Of a stretch of 64,000 nucleotides of DNA, positions 10,597 through 22,618 are shown in pieces. Both the position numbers and the translations under genes were made by a program. The notes under the pieces are model-generated. The model did not search any database and was not told the DNA's origin. It saw only the letters and a list, made by a program, of their open reading frames with translations. The DNA comes from Costus lasius (taxonomy: Eukaryota; Streptophyta; Magnoliopsida; Zingiberales; Costaceae). The stretch is from contig CM050446.2 in assembly GCA_027563935.2 (NCBI GenBank), forward strand, positions 110,402,499 through 110,466,498, read 5' to 3'. Each line of letters opens with the position of its first letter. Positions within the stretch are counted from its first letter, which is position 1.

Positions 10597-11785
10597 CTAA
10601 TTAATCCTCAAAAGTCGTTCCTCAGGAAAGGAATCATTAATAATATGTCCTTTTTTATTCTCCACAACTATCCTTGAAAGATGATCTACAACAAAATTTT
10701 TAGTTCCTTTCTTGTCCTTGATCTCCAAGTCAAACTCTTGTTGAAGCAAAATCCATCTAAGTAGACGCGGCTTACTATCTTTCTTCTGCATCAAATATTT
10801 AACCGCTGCATGATCAGTGTACACCACAACTTTTGAATTTATCAAATAAGATCTGAATTTACCAAATGCAAAAACAATAGCTAAAAGTTCATTCTCAATG
10901 GTGGTGTAATTCCTCTGTGTCTCATCTAAAGCTTTACTAGCATAGTAGATAACATAAGGCTTCTTTTTCTTCCTTTGTCCTAGAACTGCTCCTACAACAA
11001 AATCACTGGCATCACACATAAGCTCAAAAGGCAATTCCCAGTCAGGTGGCTGCATGATAGATGCTGATATTAAGGTCTTCTTCAGTTCCTGAAAAGCAAG
11101 CAAACAATTCTCACCAAAGTAGAATTTAGCATCTTTACAAAGTAAGTTAGTGAGTGGTTTAGCAAGTTTAGAAAAGTCCCTGATAAAATGCCGGTAAAAT
11201 CCTGCATGTCCCAAGAAGCTTCTAATCTCCTTAACCATGGTGGGTGGTGCTAGCTTCTCAATCACTTCAACTTTGGCCTTGTCGATTTCAATCCCTCTCT
11301 CTAAAATAAGGTGACCCAAAACTATTCCTTGCCTAACCATGAAATGACACTTCTCACAATTAAGGACAAGGTTAATTTCTTCACACCTCTGCAAAGGAAA
11401 AACCATAAACAAAAAAAATCATCCATGAAAACATCCATAAAATCTTCAATAAATTCAGAAAATATTGCCATCATACACCTCTGAAAAGTAGCAGGTGCAT
11501 TACACAATCTAAAAGGCATCATTCTATATGTAAAAGTATCATATGGGTAAGTAAATGTGGTCTTATCTTGATCATCAGGGTGAATTGGAATTTGAAAAAA
11601 AATCCAGAATATCCATTAAGAAAATAGAAATATGAATGCTTAGCAAGTCTCTCAACCATCTGATCAATAAAAGATAAGGGGAAGTGGTCTTTCCTAGTGG
11701 CAGTATTTAATTTCCTATAATCAATACACATGTGCCAACTAGTAACTATTTTAATAGGAATCAACTCATTATCTTTATTTTTCAT
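10597..11785 (-). pseudogene. Athila-A reverse transcriptase / RNase H
   Basis: Three overlapping minus-strand pieces. 11785-11519 has the RT motif MCIDYRKLNTATRKDHFPLS. 11522-11322 contains MPFRLCNAPATFQRCM and the catalytic box FMDD. 11412-10597 contains the RT thumb region ([20 protein letters not shown]) and RNase H ([38 protein letters not shown]). The frame changes at about 11600 and 11400 make it non-functional, while the catalytic residues remain visible. Confidence 0.8.
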
Positions 11786-11825
11786 AACTATGACACCCCC
11801 CTTTTAGGAACACAATGTACAAGAC

Positions 11826-13477
11826 TTACCCACTTACTATCAGAGATAGGGTAGATAATACCTGCATTAACAATTTCAATACTTCCTTCTTTACAACTTC
11901 CTTCATAAATGGGTTGAGTCTTCTTTGGAAATCCACATGTGGCTTGTGCTCATCCTCCATATGAATCCTGTGCATACAAAAAGAATGATTAATTCCTTTT
12001 AAGTCATCAATGGTATACTCAATTACCTTTCTATGAACCCTCAACTCCTTCAAGAGCAAATCAGTCTCCCTTTCATCTAGTTGAGCATCAACAATAACAG
12101 GGTAAGTAGAGTTAGAGCCAAGAAATTCATAGCAAAGATTATCAGGTAAAGCCTTAAGTTCTATTTTTGGAATTTTTTCTTTTTCATCATCAAATATAGT
12201 GCAATCCAAAAAATCATGAGTTTCATCACAAGAATCATCATCAAAATCAGAATCATCAATTTCTTCACAAGAATTTTTACAAGATTTAGCATCAGAATCA
12301 GAATCAGAAGGATCATCAAATAAAAAACCAAGATCATAAACCACATCATCAACAGCATGAACACTACAGCATGAACTAGCATATGAAGGTTTTTTCAATG
12401 AATCATTGAAATCAAATTCAATTTTGTTATCACCAATATTCATAGTGAGTTTACCATTCTTTACATCAATAAGTGCTCCCGCAGTGGCTAAGAACGGTCT
12501 ACCAAGAATAACAGGAATTTTTGCATTTTCTTCCATCTCAAGAACCACAAAATCAGTAGGTACAAAATACTTACCAACTTGGATAGGAACATCCTCAAGA
12601 ATACCTACAAGATACTTCACTGAGCGATCGGCGAGCTGCAAAGATATTGAAGTTAGCTTAGGAGCTCCCATATCCAGTTTCCTGCACACAGATAAAGGCA
12701 TTAGACTCACACTAGCTCCCAAATCACATAAGGCTCGGTCAAAAGTAACACTCCCAATTAAACTAGGGATAGAGAAACTACTTGGATCCTTTAATTTTGG
12801 TGGCAACTTGTTTTGAATAAGAGCACTGCATTCCTCAGTTAGTGCCACAGTACCATAGTCCTCTATTTTTCTTTTATTAGATAAAATCTCTTTCAAAAAT
12901 TTTGCATATGAAGGCATTTGAGATAAGACATCAGTAAATGAAATATTAATATACAATTTTTTCAAAACATGTAAAAATTTCCCAAACTGCCTATCTAACT
13001 TAGCTTGCACAATCCTTTGGGGAAAAGGAATAGGTGGCCTATATGGTGGTGGTGAACTAGGTCTAGGAATATCAACTTCACAAGGCAAATCACCATTCTA
13101 TGAAGGCTCATCCTCCTTAGAAAGTAGAGAGCTAGGATGGGATTGCACATGTGCAGGTTGTGATTCCAAAACTGGTTCACTGCTAGGTCTAACATTAGAC
13201 TCTTCCTCATCATCATCTAATGGTCCCCTGGGGTCCTCTAACTGTTTTCCACTCCTAGTTGTGATGGCATTACAATGTTCCCTAGGGTTAGGTTCAGGTT
13301 TGGTAGGTAATTTCCCTAGGGGTCTATAAGCTATGCTAGCCTGTTATGTTATCTGAGTCTCTAAAATCTTATTGTTAGCAACAACACCATCTAACCTGGA
13401 GTTAATTTCCTTAAGACTCTCTGAAACTACCTCATTTTGCTTCATCTGAGCATCCATGAATTTTTCAAACATGTCCT
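11826..13477 (-). pseudogene. Athila-A gag C-terminus and aspartic protease
   Basis: The minus-strand ORF 13088-11826 begins after gag. It has the conserved Athila segment PPPYRPPIPFPQR, FGKFLHVLKKLYINI and EECSALIQNKLPPKLKDP, then the protease active site as DLGASVSLMP and the flap/second-loop region ILGRPFLATAGA. An acidic linker (runs of D/S/E, about 12180-12330) and the start of RT (RRLNPFMKEVVKKE) follow, and the frame is then lost. 13477-13089 continues gag-related sequence up to the X insertion. The protease would cleave the polyprotein. Confidence 0.8.
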
Positions 13478-15750
13478 TGTTGGTGTATATGCCCTGAAGA
13501 CTAATGTATGGACATGGTCAGGCATTGTTTGAATGTACTTTGATAGAACTATTATTCTTTATAGAGGCATGGTTGTTATTATGCAGACTTCTCTACCTGC
13601 GTTGATGTATTGAGTTGCATATATAATGTCCCAGGAGTTTGGATTGGATCTGTTCTCATAAGCTATCCCCAGACAAGGTACCATAGCAGATATGGGACAA
13701 CTTTGGTACATGTGAAACTGGTGTATGGGCTGGTTAGGTACGGGGCACAGTAACGCAGACATACAGGTGCATTGGATGCACTGGAGTGATCCACCGTGAG
13801 GATTGACTTGTCTAGTCAACAAGTCATTCTCACATGCAAGAGGTTTGCATTGATCCTTAGACTTGAGGTATTCATGTCTAGATTTGATGATGGGTATGCT
13901 TTGATACAGTCTTACGTCTCTCCGTAATTGGGAAACCAAAACGACTGTCATTGGGCATGTCATAAGTTATGTAGAGACATGGATGACCAATAGTAGGATT
14001 TGCCCCTTCCTTATTGGAAGCATGAAATCCACTCAGGGGCGCCCCACCTTATTGGTGCATGACAGGAATGTGTGGCCACACTAGTTGAGTCATGACCAAT
14101 GCATTGGATTGATAAACTTGAGACTAATCCAATGGCAGGATATCAGTTTAGGCAAAGGGATCTATAATGCAATGGGAATCCTCGTTGCTTGTTGGGAGTT
14201 GTTGCCATAATGACTTAAGTCCTATGACATGGGTAGTAGTGATGTGTTGCTAGATACCCCTCACTACTTATGATGTTTACATCATTGCCATCATCATATG
14301 GATCCTACGGGGTCACACGCAATAGACTCTTGACGTTGCTTTAATCAGAAGCCTTATGATCAAGTTATTGGATAACTTGGATCAATTTGGAAGATTTCAT
14401 CAGTGCCAATGGGCCTCATGAGTTGGAAAAAAGTTATTGGAGCCAAACTTCAATTTTGGCAGGTTGACCCGAAATTGACCTTAATTGGTCACATTTGGAT
14501 TAGGGTTGCAGTGGATTAGATCCAATGGCTTAATCAACCCATGCCATGAAGTTTGGGCTAGCTCATTATCCAATGAGGCCCAATAATTAGTTGTTATGAA
14601 GAGGGAATTGGCTTAAAAGGGTATAATGGGGAGAAATCTCACCCCATTGGCGCCTAGGGGCATAATGGGGTGAGGGAGGCGCCTTTGCTTCATTATGGAA
14701 GTAAAAGGCGCCTAGCCCCTCTTCCTTGGATGGAATACTTGCCTCTAAGGCAAGTCTTGGGGCTGATATGGCTTGAGAACTTTTATGGGAAGTTCCTAGG
14801 CGCATATGGATATAGGGAAGAAGTATATGGTAATGTCTTGGAAACTTACCTTACCTCAAACCCTAGTTTCTCCCAAGACACCACCCTAGCCGAATTCCTC
14901 TTGCATGTTGCGCCTAGCCTCTTCTCCTTTGATGGTAAGAATGCATTTGAGGCATGTCTTGGGCTGATATAGTGCTTGGACATTTATGGATAGGTTGAAT
15001 GAGGTTTATGGTAAAGTCTTGGAGACTTTCCTTGCCTCAAGGCACCTCATCCTAGCCATACACTTGGCATGATCCTAGCCCTTGCCCAAACCGCCTCTAG
15101 TCCTATTTATGGGACCCCTTGTCGCCCCCTCTTGGGTTCCCCTTCCTCGAAGACGTGAGGTCTCATACACAAGGAGGCGTGGAGGCTTAAGGTGGCGACA
15201 ACTTGAGAGCTTGGAGCTCTCCTTCTTCATCAAGGAGCGCAATCTTCTTCCATAGCCGCAAGTTCTTCTTCTTCTCCCTCTCTTCTTGGCGCAAGGACTC
15301 TTAGTGTTTGGTGGCGTCTCCTTGCTACAAGCCCTCTCCGTTCCTTGGCCATAGGCGCATCTTGCTTGAAGGTGGCGCATGCAAAGAAGAAGAAGGAAGT
15401 ACTTAGCACATCATCTTCTTCCTCATCTCTTCTTGGTGTTTTCATCTTGGAGGTGGCGCAAGAGAAGTGAAGGAACCCTAAGGCTTGATTCTCTTCCCGA
15501 GGCTAGCACCAAGCGTGGAAGGGAGCAACGATCAAAGAGTCGATGCATGGATACTTGTAGAGGGCGAACACTTGGGCGCCTTCAACATGGCTTCGGCAAC
15601 TAGACAAGCAAAAGAGGTACATCTCTAACACATCCTTGTGTCTTCTCTCTCGCATGGATCCTTGGGACCGGAATATGTTTCGGGTGTAATGATTCTTCCG
15701 CTGCGTCCTGGGACTGCAAAATTTTAAATTACACCCGGTATTCCCTAACA
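13478..15750 (+). mobile_element. Solo LTR X (2273 bp), Copia-like termini, inserted in Athila-A
   Basis: Starts TGTTGGTGTATATGCCCTGA and ends CGGTATTCCCTAACA, with a perfect 5-bp target duplication GTCCT (13473-13477 and 15751-15755). It separates the two parts of the Athila-A gag region. The start resembles LTRs of plant Copia elements that I have seen described; the family is not proven. The interior has repeated ggcgccta phrases (14650-14720) and an embedded duplication: 'aagtcttgggg/gctgatatggctt' at about 14750 and again near 14955. Its ORFs have no recognised similarity and are not called genes. Confidence 0.82.
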
Positions 15751-15768
15751 GTCCTCTAAACTAGATTT

Positions 15769-16927
15769 TTAGGGTTGATTCTGAATTGGTTGCTTCTGCT
15801 GATACTCTCTATTTTCATTCTGTCCACTAGCATGATTGTTACTCCTCCAGGACAAGTTAGGGTAGTTTCTCCAACCAGGGTTATAGGTATTAGAGTAAGG
15901 GTCATTATTTCTACCTTGATTGTACCCCCCTACTGCATTGACTTGCTCACTACCCTGATCAACAATAACTTTACACTCTTCAGCATAGTGCCCATGATTT
16001 CCACATACATCACAAGTAACAGAAAAAACAACAGCAGTTTGCATTTGAAAAGAATCAAAGCGATTACACAAAGAATCTACCTTTTCTGCTAGAGAGAGCC
16101 AACCATCACCATCATTCTTACCATGAGGAGGACAATACAACACTCCTCTTTCAGTAGTCCACTGGTTGTGATTTAGCGCCATCTCTTCAATCAACGCGTA
16201 GGCATCTTCAATGGTCTTCTTCATCAGTGCTCCTCCTGCAGCAGCATCAATAGTTAAGCGAGTGTTGTAAAACAAACCATTATAGAAAGTTTGAATTAAA
16301 ACCCATTCTTCTAATCCATGGTGAGGGCACTTCCGTTGTAACTCATTGAAGCGCTCCCATGCTTCACTAAGTGATTTGCCATCCCTCTGTGCAAAGCCTG
16401 TGATCTGGTTTTCTCAACTGAATCATTTTACTGGGTGGAAAGTATTTCAGCAGGAAAGCTTTTGAAAATTGCTCCCAAGTGGTGAATGTTCCAGTCGGAT
16501 GAGAATGTAGCCATGTTTTTGCTCGGTCCCTGAGGGAAAAAGGAAACAATCTCAGTCAAAGAGCATCATCAGATACACCATTAATTTTTATCGTATCAAA
16601 AAATTCAAGAAAAAGAGATAAGTGTTGATTGGGATCTTCCAGAGGAGATCCTCCAAATTGGTTCCGCTGGATCATTGACAGGAAAGCTGGTTTAATCTCA
16701 AAATTGTTTGCATCAATTACCGGCCTAGTTATACTGGAACGAATTCCCAGTGTATTCGGGGCTGCATAATCTCTAAGTGTCCTTCTCTCAGCCATGATTG
16801 ATTCTTCTTCTCTCTCCTCTGCAAACCTCAATTTCCTACGCAATCTAAGAGTTTTGTTAATTTCAGGATCAAAAGGAACTAATGGTCCTGACCTAAGATT
16901 CCTGCGCATAAACAAGTAGAATATCAA
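15769..16927 (-). pseudogene. Athila-A gag
   Basis: Minus strand. 16927-16556 has RTLRDYAAPNTLGIRSSITR and NNFEIKPAFLSMIQRNQFGG, the Athila gag N-terminus. The frame is then interrupted by a TGA where Athila-B has an Arg codon. The gag domain continues with FPFSLRDRAKTWLHSHP (16549-16367), followed by a frameshift. 16275-15769 has AAAGGALMKKTIEDAY and a zinc knuckle CDVCGNHGHYAEEC of the CX2CX4HX4C form. Capsid-type protein; not intact. Confidence 0.8.
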
Positions 16928-17050
16928 ATAAGCTCAGAATTTGCAGAAAATATAAGAAAATCAGAATCTATCACAGAAAATAATAAAAACAAAAACAAAA
17001 AGCTTAGACTAGCAATACTATCAATTATATCAATATTAACAAAACTAAGG

Positions 17051-17067
17051 TCCCGGCAACGGCGCCA
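17051..17067 (-). other. Athila-A primer-binding site (tRNA-Asp type)
   Basis: The minus strand reads TGGCGCCGTTGCCGGGA. It matches the tRNA-Asp primer site of Athila-B (52835-52852) except for one missing G. It lies six bases from the LTR end, as in Athila-B. Confidence 0.82.
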
Positions 17068-17073
17068 AAAACT

Positions 17074-18983
17074 TATTATAGTCCGCAAGTGCACGGATAC
17101 TCGAAGTAATATTTAAGATATCGAACCACAGAGACCTCGTTATTAAGTACCGACGAATTGAATTCTCACTAGCTAGACAAATCGAGAATGATGAAAGTAA
17201 ATGATCGAACGGTATACAAAAAATCAAAGAGAGAGAATTGGGACTAGGGGTTTATCCACCTTAATATTCATGACTAGATATAATATAAATGTTCATCAAT
17301 CTATTTTCGCTATGGTAAAGATATAACTTACTTAATAAAGAAATTAACTCGCTCTCGCGCAATCAATTTACAAAGAATGATCCTCACTCTCGTACAAGAT
17401 CTATTCAATGTTTAATATAAGTAAACTTTAACAGAGAGATTAAGAATCACTCTCGTGCATTCCATCTCAATGCCAAGATCTCAAGCAAAACTAAGTATTC
17501 TCATACCTTAGTTTCACAGGTTTTACTTAAGGTTTTCGAACAATTCAATATCTATCTCTAGCATATTTTCATGTCTAAAATAATAATAATTTCTAGATCA
17601 AAACATTAACAAGAATTAAACTTCTAAAATCTAAAGATACTAACGCAACTAATCTCTTACGATGAGCTCCTATCATAAATTATAGGGTTCCAAGTTTTGC
17701 GTATCATCTTCTCAGTCCATAGCACAAAACTATAACACATGTTAATGATTGAAACTAAAGACGATTAATGACATTATTCACTTAAGTAAAATTATCATAC
17801 CAAAAATATTTTGATGGAAGAAAAATCATCTAGTCATTGAAATATCAAGGGGATTACACCCCCTTGTCCCAAAAGAAAGTTTAAGCTAGCATGATTGAAG
17901 GATTACAAGAAAATATGATTTTAGATTGATTAGAAATCGAAAGAGGAGAGTAAAAGTTACAAAACAGGGCTGTAATTTTCATTACAGCCCGTAATTTGCA
18001 GTGGATCGCGAAGAACAATGCAGGCGACCACGTTTTTGTTGATTTCTCTTCCGATTGATCTCCTTTCACACTTAAACTTCTGTGGGGGGATCTCCTTCCT
18101 CAGGCGAAGCTTCCTTTCAAATATCATGGCCGGAGGTGATCTGTACGACGAACAGCAATGACCCCTAGCATGACGGCGATTCCCTCAAATTCTCCGTGGA
18201 TTGTCAATGAAAATTGTTCCTTTTGCTTCGAAAATCTTCCCCTACTAATGCTGAGTCTCCCCCTTTTTTTGGATCTTTAATTGGTGCCCTAAATCTCAAG
18301 AAGTCATCTTTTTAAGTTTTTGGCAGAAGAATCAGGAAACTGGGCATGAAATTACGGTATCGTGACGCTCATTACGGTACTGCCGTAATTGCTTCTAAAG
18401 TTTATGTAGGAAATTGGTCCGAAATTACGGCACCATAAAATTCGTCACGGTAGTACCGTAATTTCCTTGATTGTTCCTGAAAGTTTCTGTGGGAAATTTG
18501 CTTGAAATTACGGTACCATAAAATTAATTAGGGCAATGCCGTAATTCGTCCGAAATCGTCTGAAGTCTCTGTCTGAATCTGGACCGAAATCATGGTACCG
18601 TAAAATTCATTACGGCAGTGCCGTAATTTCCCAAAAATTTCTCTGCGAGCTGCAGCCGTGAAATTCATTACGGTAGTGTCATATTCCTAGATTATGGCCA
18701 TAATATTAATTATGGCACTACCGTAATTTCGCAGGAAAATCCAGTTTGACTTGAAATTTTGTGTGCAAACTCCTCTTGATGATTAGAATTCGTCCATGTA
18801 TTGAAGTTGCTTGAAAACGCATGATAATGATGCCTTTTTACCTAAAATTGATCAAAAACCAAGAAAGGTGTAGATTCTGAAGTATTTGATAAATAATGCA
18901 TAAAAATAAGCAACAGAGCATGATTATGACTCAAAAATACAGTGGATTTAACAAGAAATATGCTATAAAATTTAGAGTCATCA
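17074..18983 (-). repeat. Athila-A 5' LTR (about 1910 bp)
   Basis: On the minus strand the LTR starts TGATGACTC at 18983 and ends next to the primer site at 17074, with its terminal CA eroded (ctataata). It has the block 'ccgcaagtgcacgg...cgaagtaat...cgaaccacagagac' typical of this LTR group at its 3' end. A hairpin array occupies 18351-18729. No other copy of this LTR is in the window. Confidence 0.78.
18351..18729. repeat. Inverted-repeat array in the Athila-A LTR
   Basis: About five units of around 40 nt built on AATTACGG...CCGTAATT. The clearest is AAATTACGG 18422-18430 with CCGTAATTT 18456-18464. Linkers resemble aaagtttctgtgggaaat. The unit type is the same as at 7274-7704. On the minus strand the array starts 254 nt from the LTR 5' end. 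Confidence 0.8.
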
Positions 18984-19504
18984 CTCGCCGGCGACCCCCT
19001 GGTGGCCGGTTACAGTCACTCACTCCTACAGGATCCCTCGCCGTCCAACGTCTCCCCAAACGTAAGAGTCTCGCTCGAAAGCTTCCCTAAGCTTCGTTAC
19101 CTCTCTTTGATGGATTGATCCCCCTGATGTCATCTCCCTGTTGCACTCTTTAAAGGGGAGAGCTGCTGCCTGCGCCTCCGCTCTTCACGCCTACGCCCGC
19201 GTCGTCTCCCCCAAATCTGTAAGTCGGCCCCTTGATGCCCGCTTCTCCTGCGTGTAGCCATGCTCAAACGCCATCATCGACCGCATCCAAGGAGCTTGGC
19301 AGATGGCTCGCCGCACTATCCGCGTCCGAACCGCTCGGGCATGAAGAAGACGCTATCGTGTGGTCAAAATCGCTGGTTGGCTGCGTTGACCGAACAATCC
19401 GAATGAAGCTTCGAGCTTCGTTTTCCCGTGCATTGTGATGTGGGCTTGGACTGCCTTTCGGCCCAGTCCCCATTAGTTTGGCCCGGTAGTCCATGGACCT
19501 GACA
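18984..19504 (-). repeat. Element G 5' LTR, second part
   Basis: Resumes the alignment with LTR positions 1927-2448 (ctcgcc...gacccc...gtggcc) and ends ...GACA at 19504. Compared with the intact LTR, 26 bp (equivalent of 1901-1926) are missing between the two parts. Confidence 0.75.
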
Positions 19505-19597
19505 CCTAGCGAGAGTTATAATTTATAAATTCAAGTTGTGTTTGTTTTAAGTGGATCAAATCGATTAAATTGGTTTACAATTGATGATTAACTAAAA

Positions 19598-20070
19598 CTA
19601 TGGGTGTTTACAATTCGGTCTGAATCAAATCGATTAAATTGGTTTGGAAAAAATAAGAATTGTTCTCAAATTATTTGAACCAGTTAATTGATTTTTCGGT
19701 ACGATTAATCAAAAATTGACACTTAACTGTATTCTTTATATACAAAAAAAATATTTAAAATAATAAAAGAATTTAAGATAAAAAAAATATTTTTAGTTAA
19801 TCATCAATTTCTGATTAACCGTTGATTTTCGATAGTTAACTAATTTAATTTTTATATAAAATATTTATTTTTATATATAAATAAATATTATATAACGGTT
19901 CGGTTAACCGCAGTTCGGCCAAGTCCCAAACCGTAACCAAACCGATAACCGGTCAACAAATAAAAAACCTAACCGATTAAGAACCGTTTTGTTTAGTTAA
20001 CTAGAAAATCGGTATAGTTCGATTAACTACGATTCGACAATTCGACAATTTTTTTATACACCCCTATATA
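19598..20070. repeat. MITE-like element with TATGGGTGT / ACACCCCTATA ends
   Basis: Left end tatgggtgtttacaattcgg and right end ttatacacccctata form short terminal inverted repeats. The interior has many 'accgattaa' type phrases and is non-coding. taaaac occurs on both sides, possibly part of an 8-bp target duplication as made by hAT elements. A truncated relative lies at 880-1125. Confidence 0.55.
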
Positions 20071-20810
20071 AAACTATATAAATTCAGTTTTCTAAAAAAG
20101 AAAAAAATGTACAGAGAAAAGAAATAAAAATATGCACCTATAAACATATGCTTTGTTACACTCAAATTTGTAGACAAATATAATCTAGAAAAATATATAC
20201 TCAAACTCATTCAAAAAAACAAAAAAAAATGAAAATAAATATATAAATTAAAAAATAGCTCTAGACAAAGACTCACGGCAAACGGGCGTCTAAATAATTA
20301 TGCAAACAAAGACATAACACTATAATCTCCATGGCATAAGTTAAAATAAAAACAAAGACATAACATTATAATCTCGAAGGCATAAATTGAAATCAAAATA
20401 TGCACCTATGAGGAGAATGTGGCAACACCAAGCTTTTGTTAATTCACTCTAAAATGAAATATTTTTTAATAATTTAATAAAATTAATTAATGAAAATTTA
20501 AAATTAGTTTTATGTGTAAAAAAGTCATGCCGAGATTGGTATTTTATTTTCAAGTAAGAAGAAAAGGATAAAAAAAGCTTTTAAGCATTTTCTCTAACAT
20601 GTATATATAATTTAAATATCATTTTCCCTAAATTGTAAATGACAATTAAATAATATATAATTATATTATATTATTTATAAATATACATGTTACACTCTAA
20701 TAAGACAATCAAAGCATAACAACAATTCATAATGTCACAATCTATAAATAACAACATTTATTTCAAAAAAAAAACTACGCCTAAACTCAAATTAACCTAA
20801 ACTTAATCTA

Positions 20811-20925
20811 TTTCAAGTATTGTTGCATAAGGCCACCGGATCAAGTTTAGACATAGTTTTTTTTTGGAAATAAATGTACAAATTTATTTCAAGTAGTATT
20901 GCGTAAGGCCACCAGACCGAGATCC
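20811..20925. repeat. Short direct repeat
   Basis: The phrase tatttcaagta...ttg.ataaggccacc.ga occurs near 20811 and again near 20884, about 73 bp apart, with a few differences. Function unknown. Confidence 0.45.
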
Positions 20926-22618
20926 ATAGTTGCACTAACGAGCTCTCCGGTGCTTGTTATTGATTCGTTATCTCCTAGTTCTCATAGTTGAATCTTGGTA
21001 GAGAACGATAACTAAAAATTGGAGCATGATTAGCTTTCAACAGTAGCTAGAGAAGCTAACACGATCCAATATGAACCAATGACAACACTACTATTGTTGA
21101 TATCTAAATTGATGCTAAACATTACAAAAGCATATTAAAACTTTTTGGGAAGAGTTTATACATTAAAGGAACACTAGGACGATGTTATTGACATAGAAAA
21201 TCATCCAATTGGCCCTTAGAAGTCGAAGAGATATGTGGCGGCGACGCCTACACTCCAACAACAATCCAAATATTTCATTCCTAAGCTTTGGTGGTGAATG
21301 GTTGATTCTAGCAGCGATAGGGTTTCTAGATGTAATACCCTATTTAGTCTCACATGGGAAAGTGAGAGAAATAATGATATGATATATAAAGTTTAGCGAG
21401 TTTAGTATTATTAATTTAACTTAAACATTTTGAAATTGGGCTATGTAATCATTTAACTAACTAGGTTAATATGTTAGTTTGCTTATTAAGCAAACCATAA
21501 TAAATAACATCAAATTAAAACTTAATTTGAAATATGATGAGAGACCAATTGGAAAGGGGGCCAAAGATAGTGGAGACATTATTAGACAAACCTTATATGA
21601 TACTAACTGTCACGCCCCTATTTACGGTAATATTTTTTTTTTTGATTATTTTTACCCGTGAGTCAACGCTTGACTCGAGTCCAAACCTGTCCACGTAGGG
21701 ACACAACGGTCGTAACCGTTAGATTGGGCATGACTGGCAGGGACGATTCCTCGAACCGACCCCCCAGCCCGTCTAAGGACTCTACGGAAGATCTCTGCCA
21801 TTCCAACACGGTTCAGATCAATGCTGACAATTCACCGAGAACCAGTGTCATCGAATCAAACCAGGATCACCCGAACCCAAAGGGGACGCACCCGTAACCA
21901 ACCATGTCGGACGGGGTCCACAGTATTTTCCAAACACACTCACGTGCCGGAGAGAACGGAACAGAGTCACCAGGCTTCCTCGTGAGGGAGCCGGACTCAC
22001 CCAGTCATCCACAGGTCAAGCCGGTGCCTGGCGATCGTAGACGATCATCCACACAGCGTCGCACGCTAGTGACAAGGTATGTCCACTCGACGTTGCACGC
22101 CGGTGATGGGAAGATTCCAGCCGGCTCCTCACTCGCACGCCGGTGAAGAGGCCAGACGATGCTCCACTGGTAACGTCACACAGGGAGATGGGAAAACCGG
22201 CAGCCTCGTCCTTCTCACACGTAGGCAAGAATAACCGGTGAGGTACCCCGTAGGGACACACGTGCGCACGTGATTATGCCGAAGAAACTCGCGCTGGCTG
22301 GCGAACCGGAGGGTGGTCGCACACATCCACCAAAACACGTCTTGCGTGCGGTTGCTGACCGGCTGAAAGGCAGGCGGCCTGTTCCTCGGCATGGAAGGCA
22401 CAGAGAGAAGAGGGGAGGCCTCCGGCAGTTGGCGGCGCCGGACTGACTGGCAGGCGGCTGGAAGGAGGCAGGCGGATGGTGAGAAAACTCTGCACCTGCA
22501 GGCGAACGAGGGAGACGTCCGCTACACGTCCAACCGGTGTCGAACGAGCGGAAGCCGATGCCACTCCAAGCTACAAGTGGACGGGCAAAGAGGGAGCCCG
22601 ACTTTAGTCGCACACAGG

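Larger units (their letters stand above)
4514..18983 (-). mobile_element. Athila-A: decayed Athila-type LTR retrotransposon lacking its 3' LTR
   Basis: Minus-strand order: 5' LTR (18983-17074), tRNA-Asp primer site (17067-17051), gag (16927-15769), protease (13088-11826), RT/RNase H (11785-10597), integrase (10533 to about 9381), hairpin array (7704-7274), and an ATHILA ORF-1 type 3' ORF (6823-5926). The conserved hairpin that normally precedes the 3' LTR is at 4548-4531, but no 3' LTR follows; the sequence runs straight into element G's LTR. Two solo LTRs (X and Y) are inserted in it. Every coding block carries stops or frameshifts. The lineage is clear from the DLGASVSLMP protease, the tRNA-Asp primer site and the 3' ORF. 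Confidence 0.85.
1281..19504 (-). mobile_element. Element G: old gag-only Ty3/gypsy-type LTR retrotransposon, split by Athila-A
   Basis: Minus-strand element with 3' LTR 1281-2448, internal region 2449-3876 and 5' LTR 3877-4513 plus 18984-19504. LTR termini are TGTCATGC and GCATGACA. A primer-binding site matching initiator tRNA-Met (3861-3874) and a polypurine tract (2449-2463) define the orientation. The internal region is only 1.4 kb and has gag fragments but no protease, RT or integrase, so it was non-autonomous. The LTRs differ at many sites (I estimate about 10-12%), indicating an old insertion. The flanking pentamers (cttat at 1276-1280, cctag at 19505-19509) do not match well. Confidence 0.75.
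19505..21607. other. AT-rich intergenic stretch between elements G and C
   Basis: No gene recognised on either strand. Contains a MITE-like element at 19598-20070 and a short direct repeat around 20811-20925. The rest is AT-rich (for example 20450-20720). It is the only sizeable non-retroelement DNA between 1281 and 30296. I looked for a missing 5' exon of the GLTP gene here and found none. Confidence 0.5.

Noticed and set aside
14670..15603. ORFs of 70-101 codons in solo LTR X
   Set aside because: No domain or similarity recognised, and they lie inside a sequence defined as an LTR by its termini and target duplication.
17051..17067. tRNA gene (match to tRNA-Asp)
   Set aside because: Only the 3'-terminal 17-18 bases are present, next to an LTR: a primer-binding site, not a tRNA gene.
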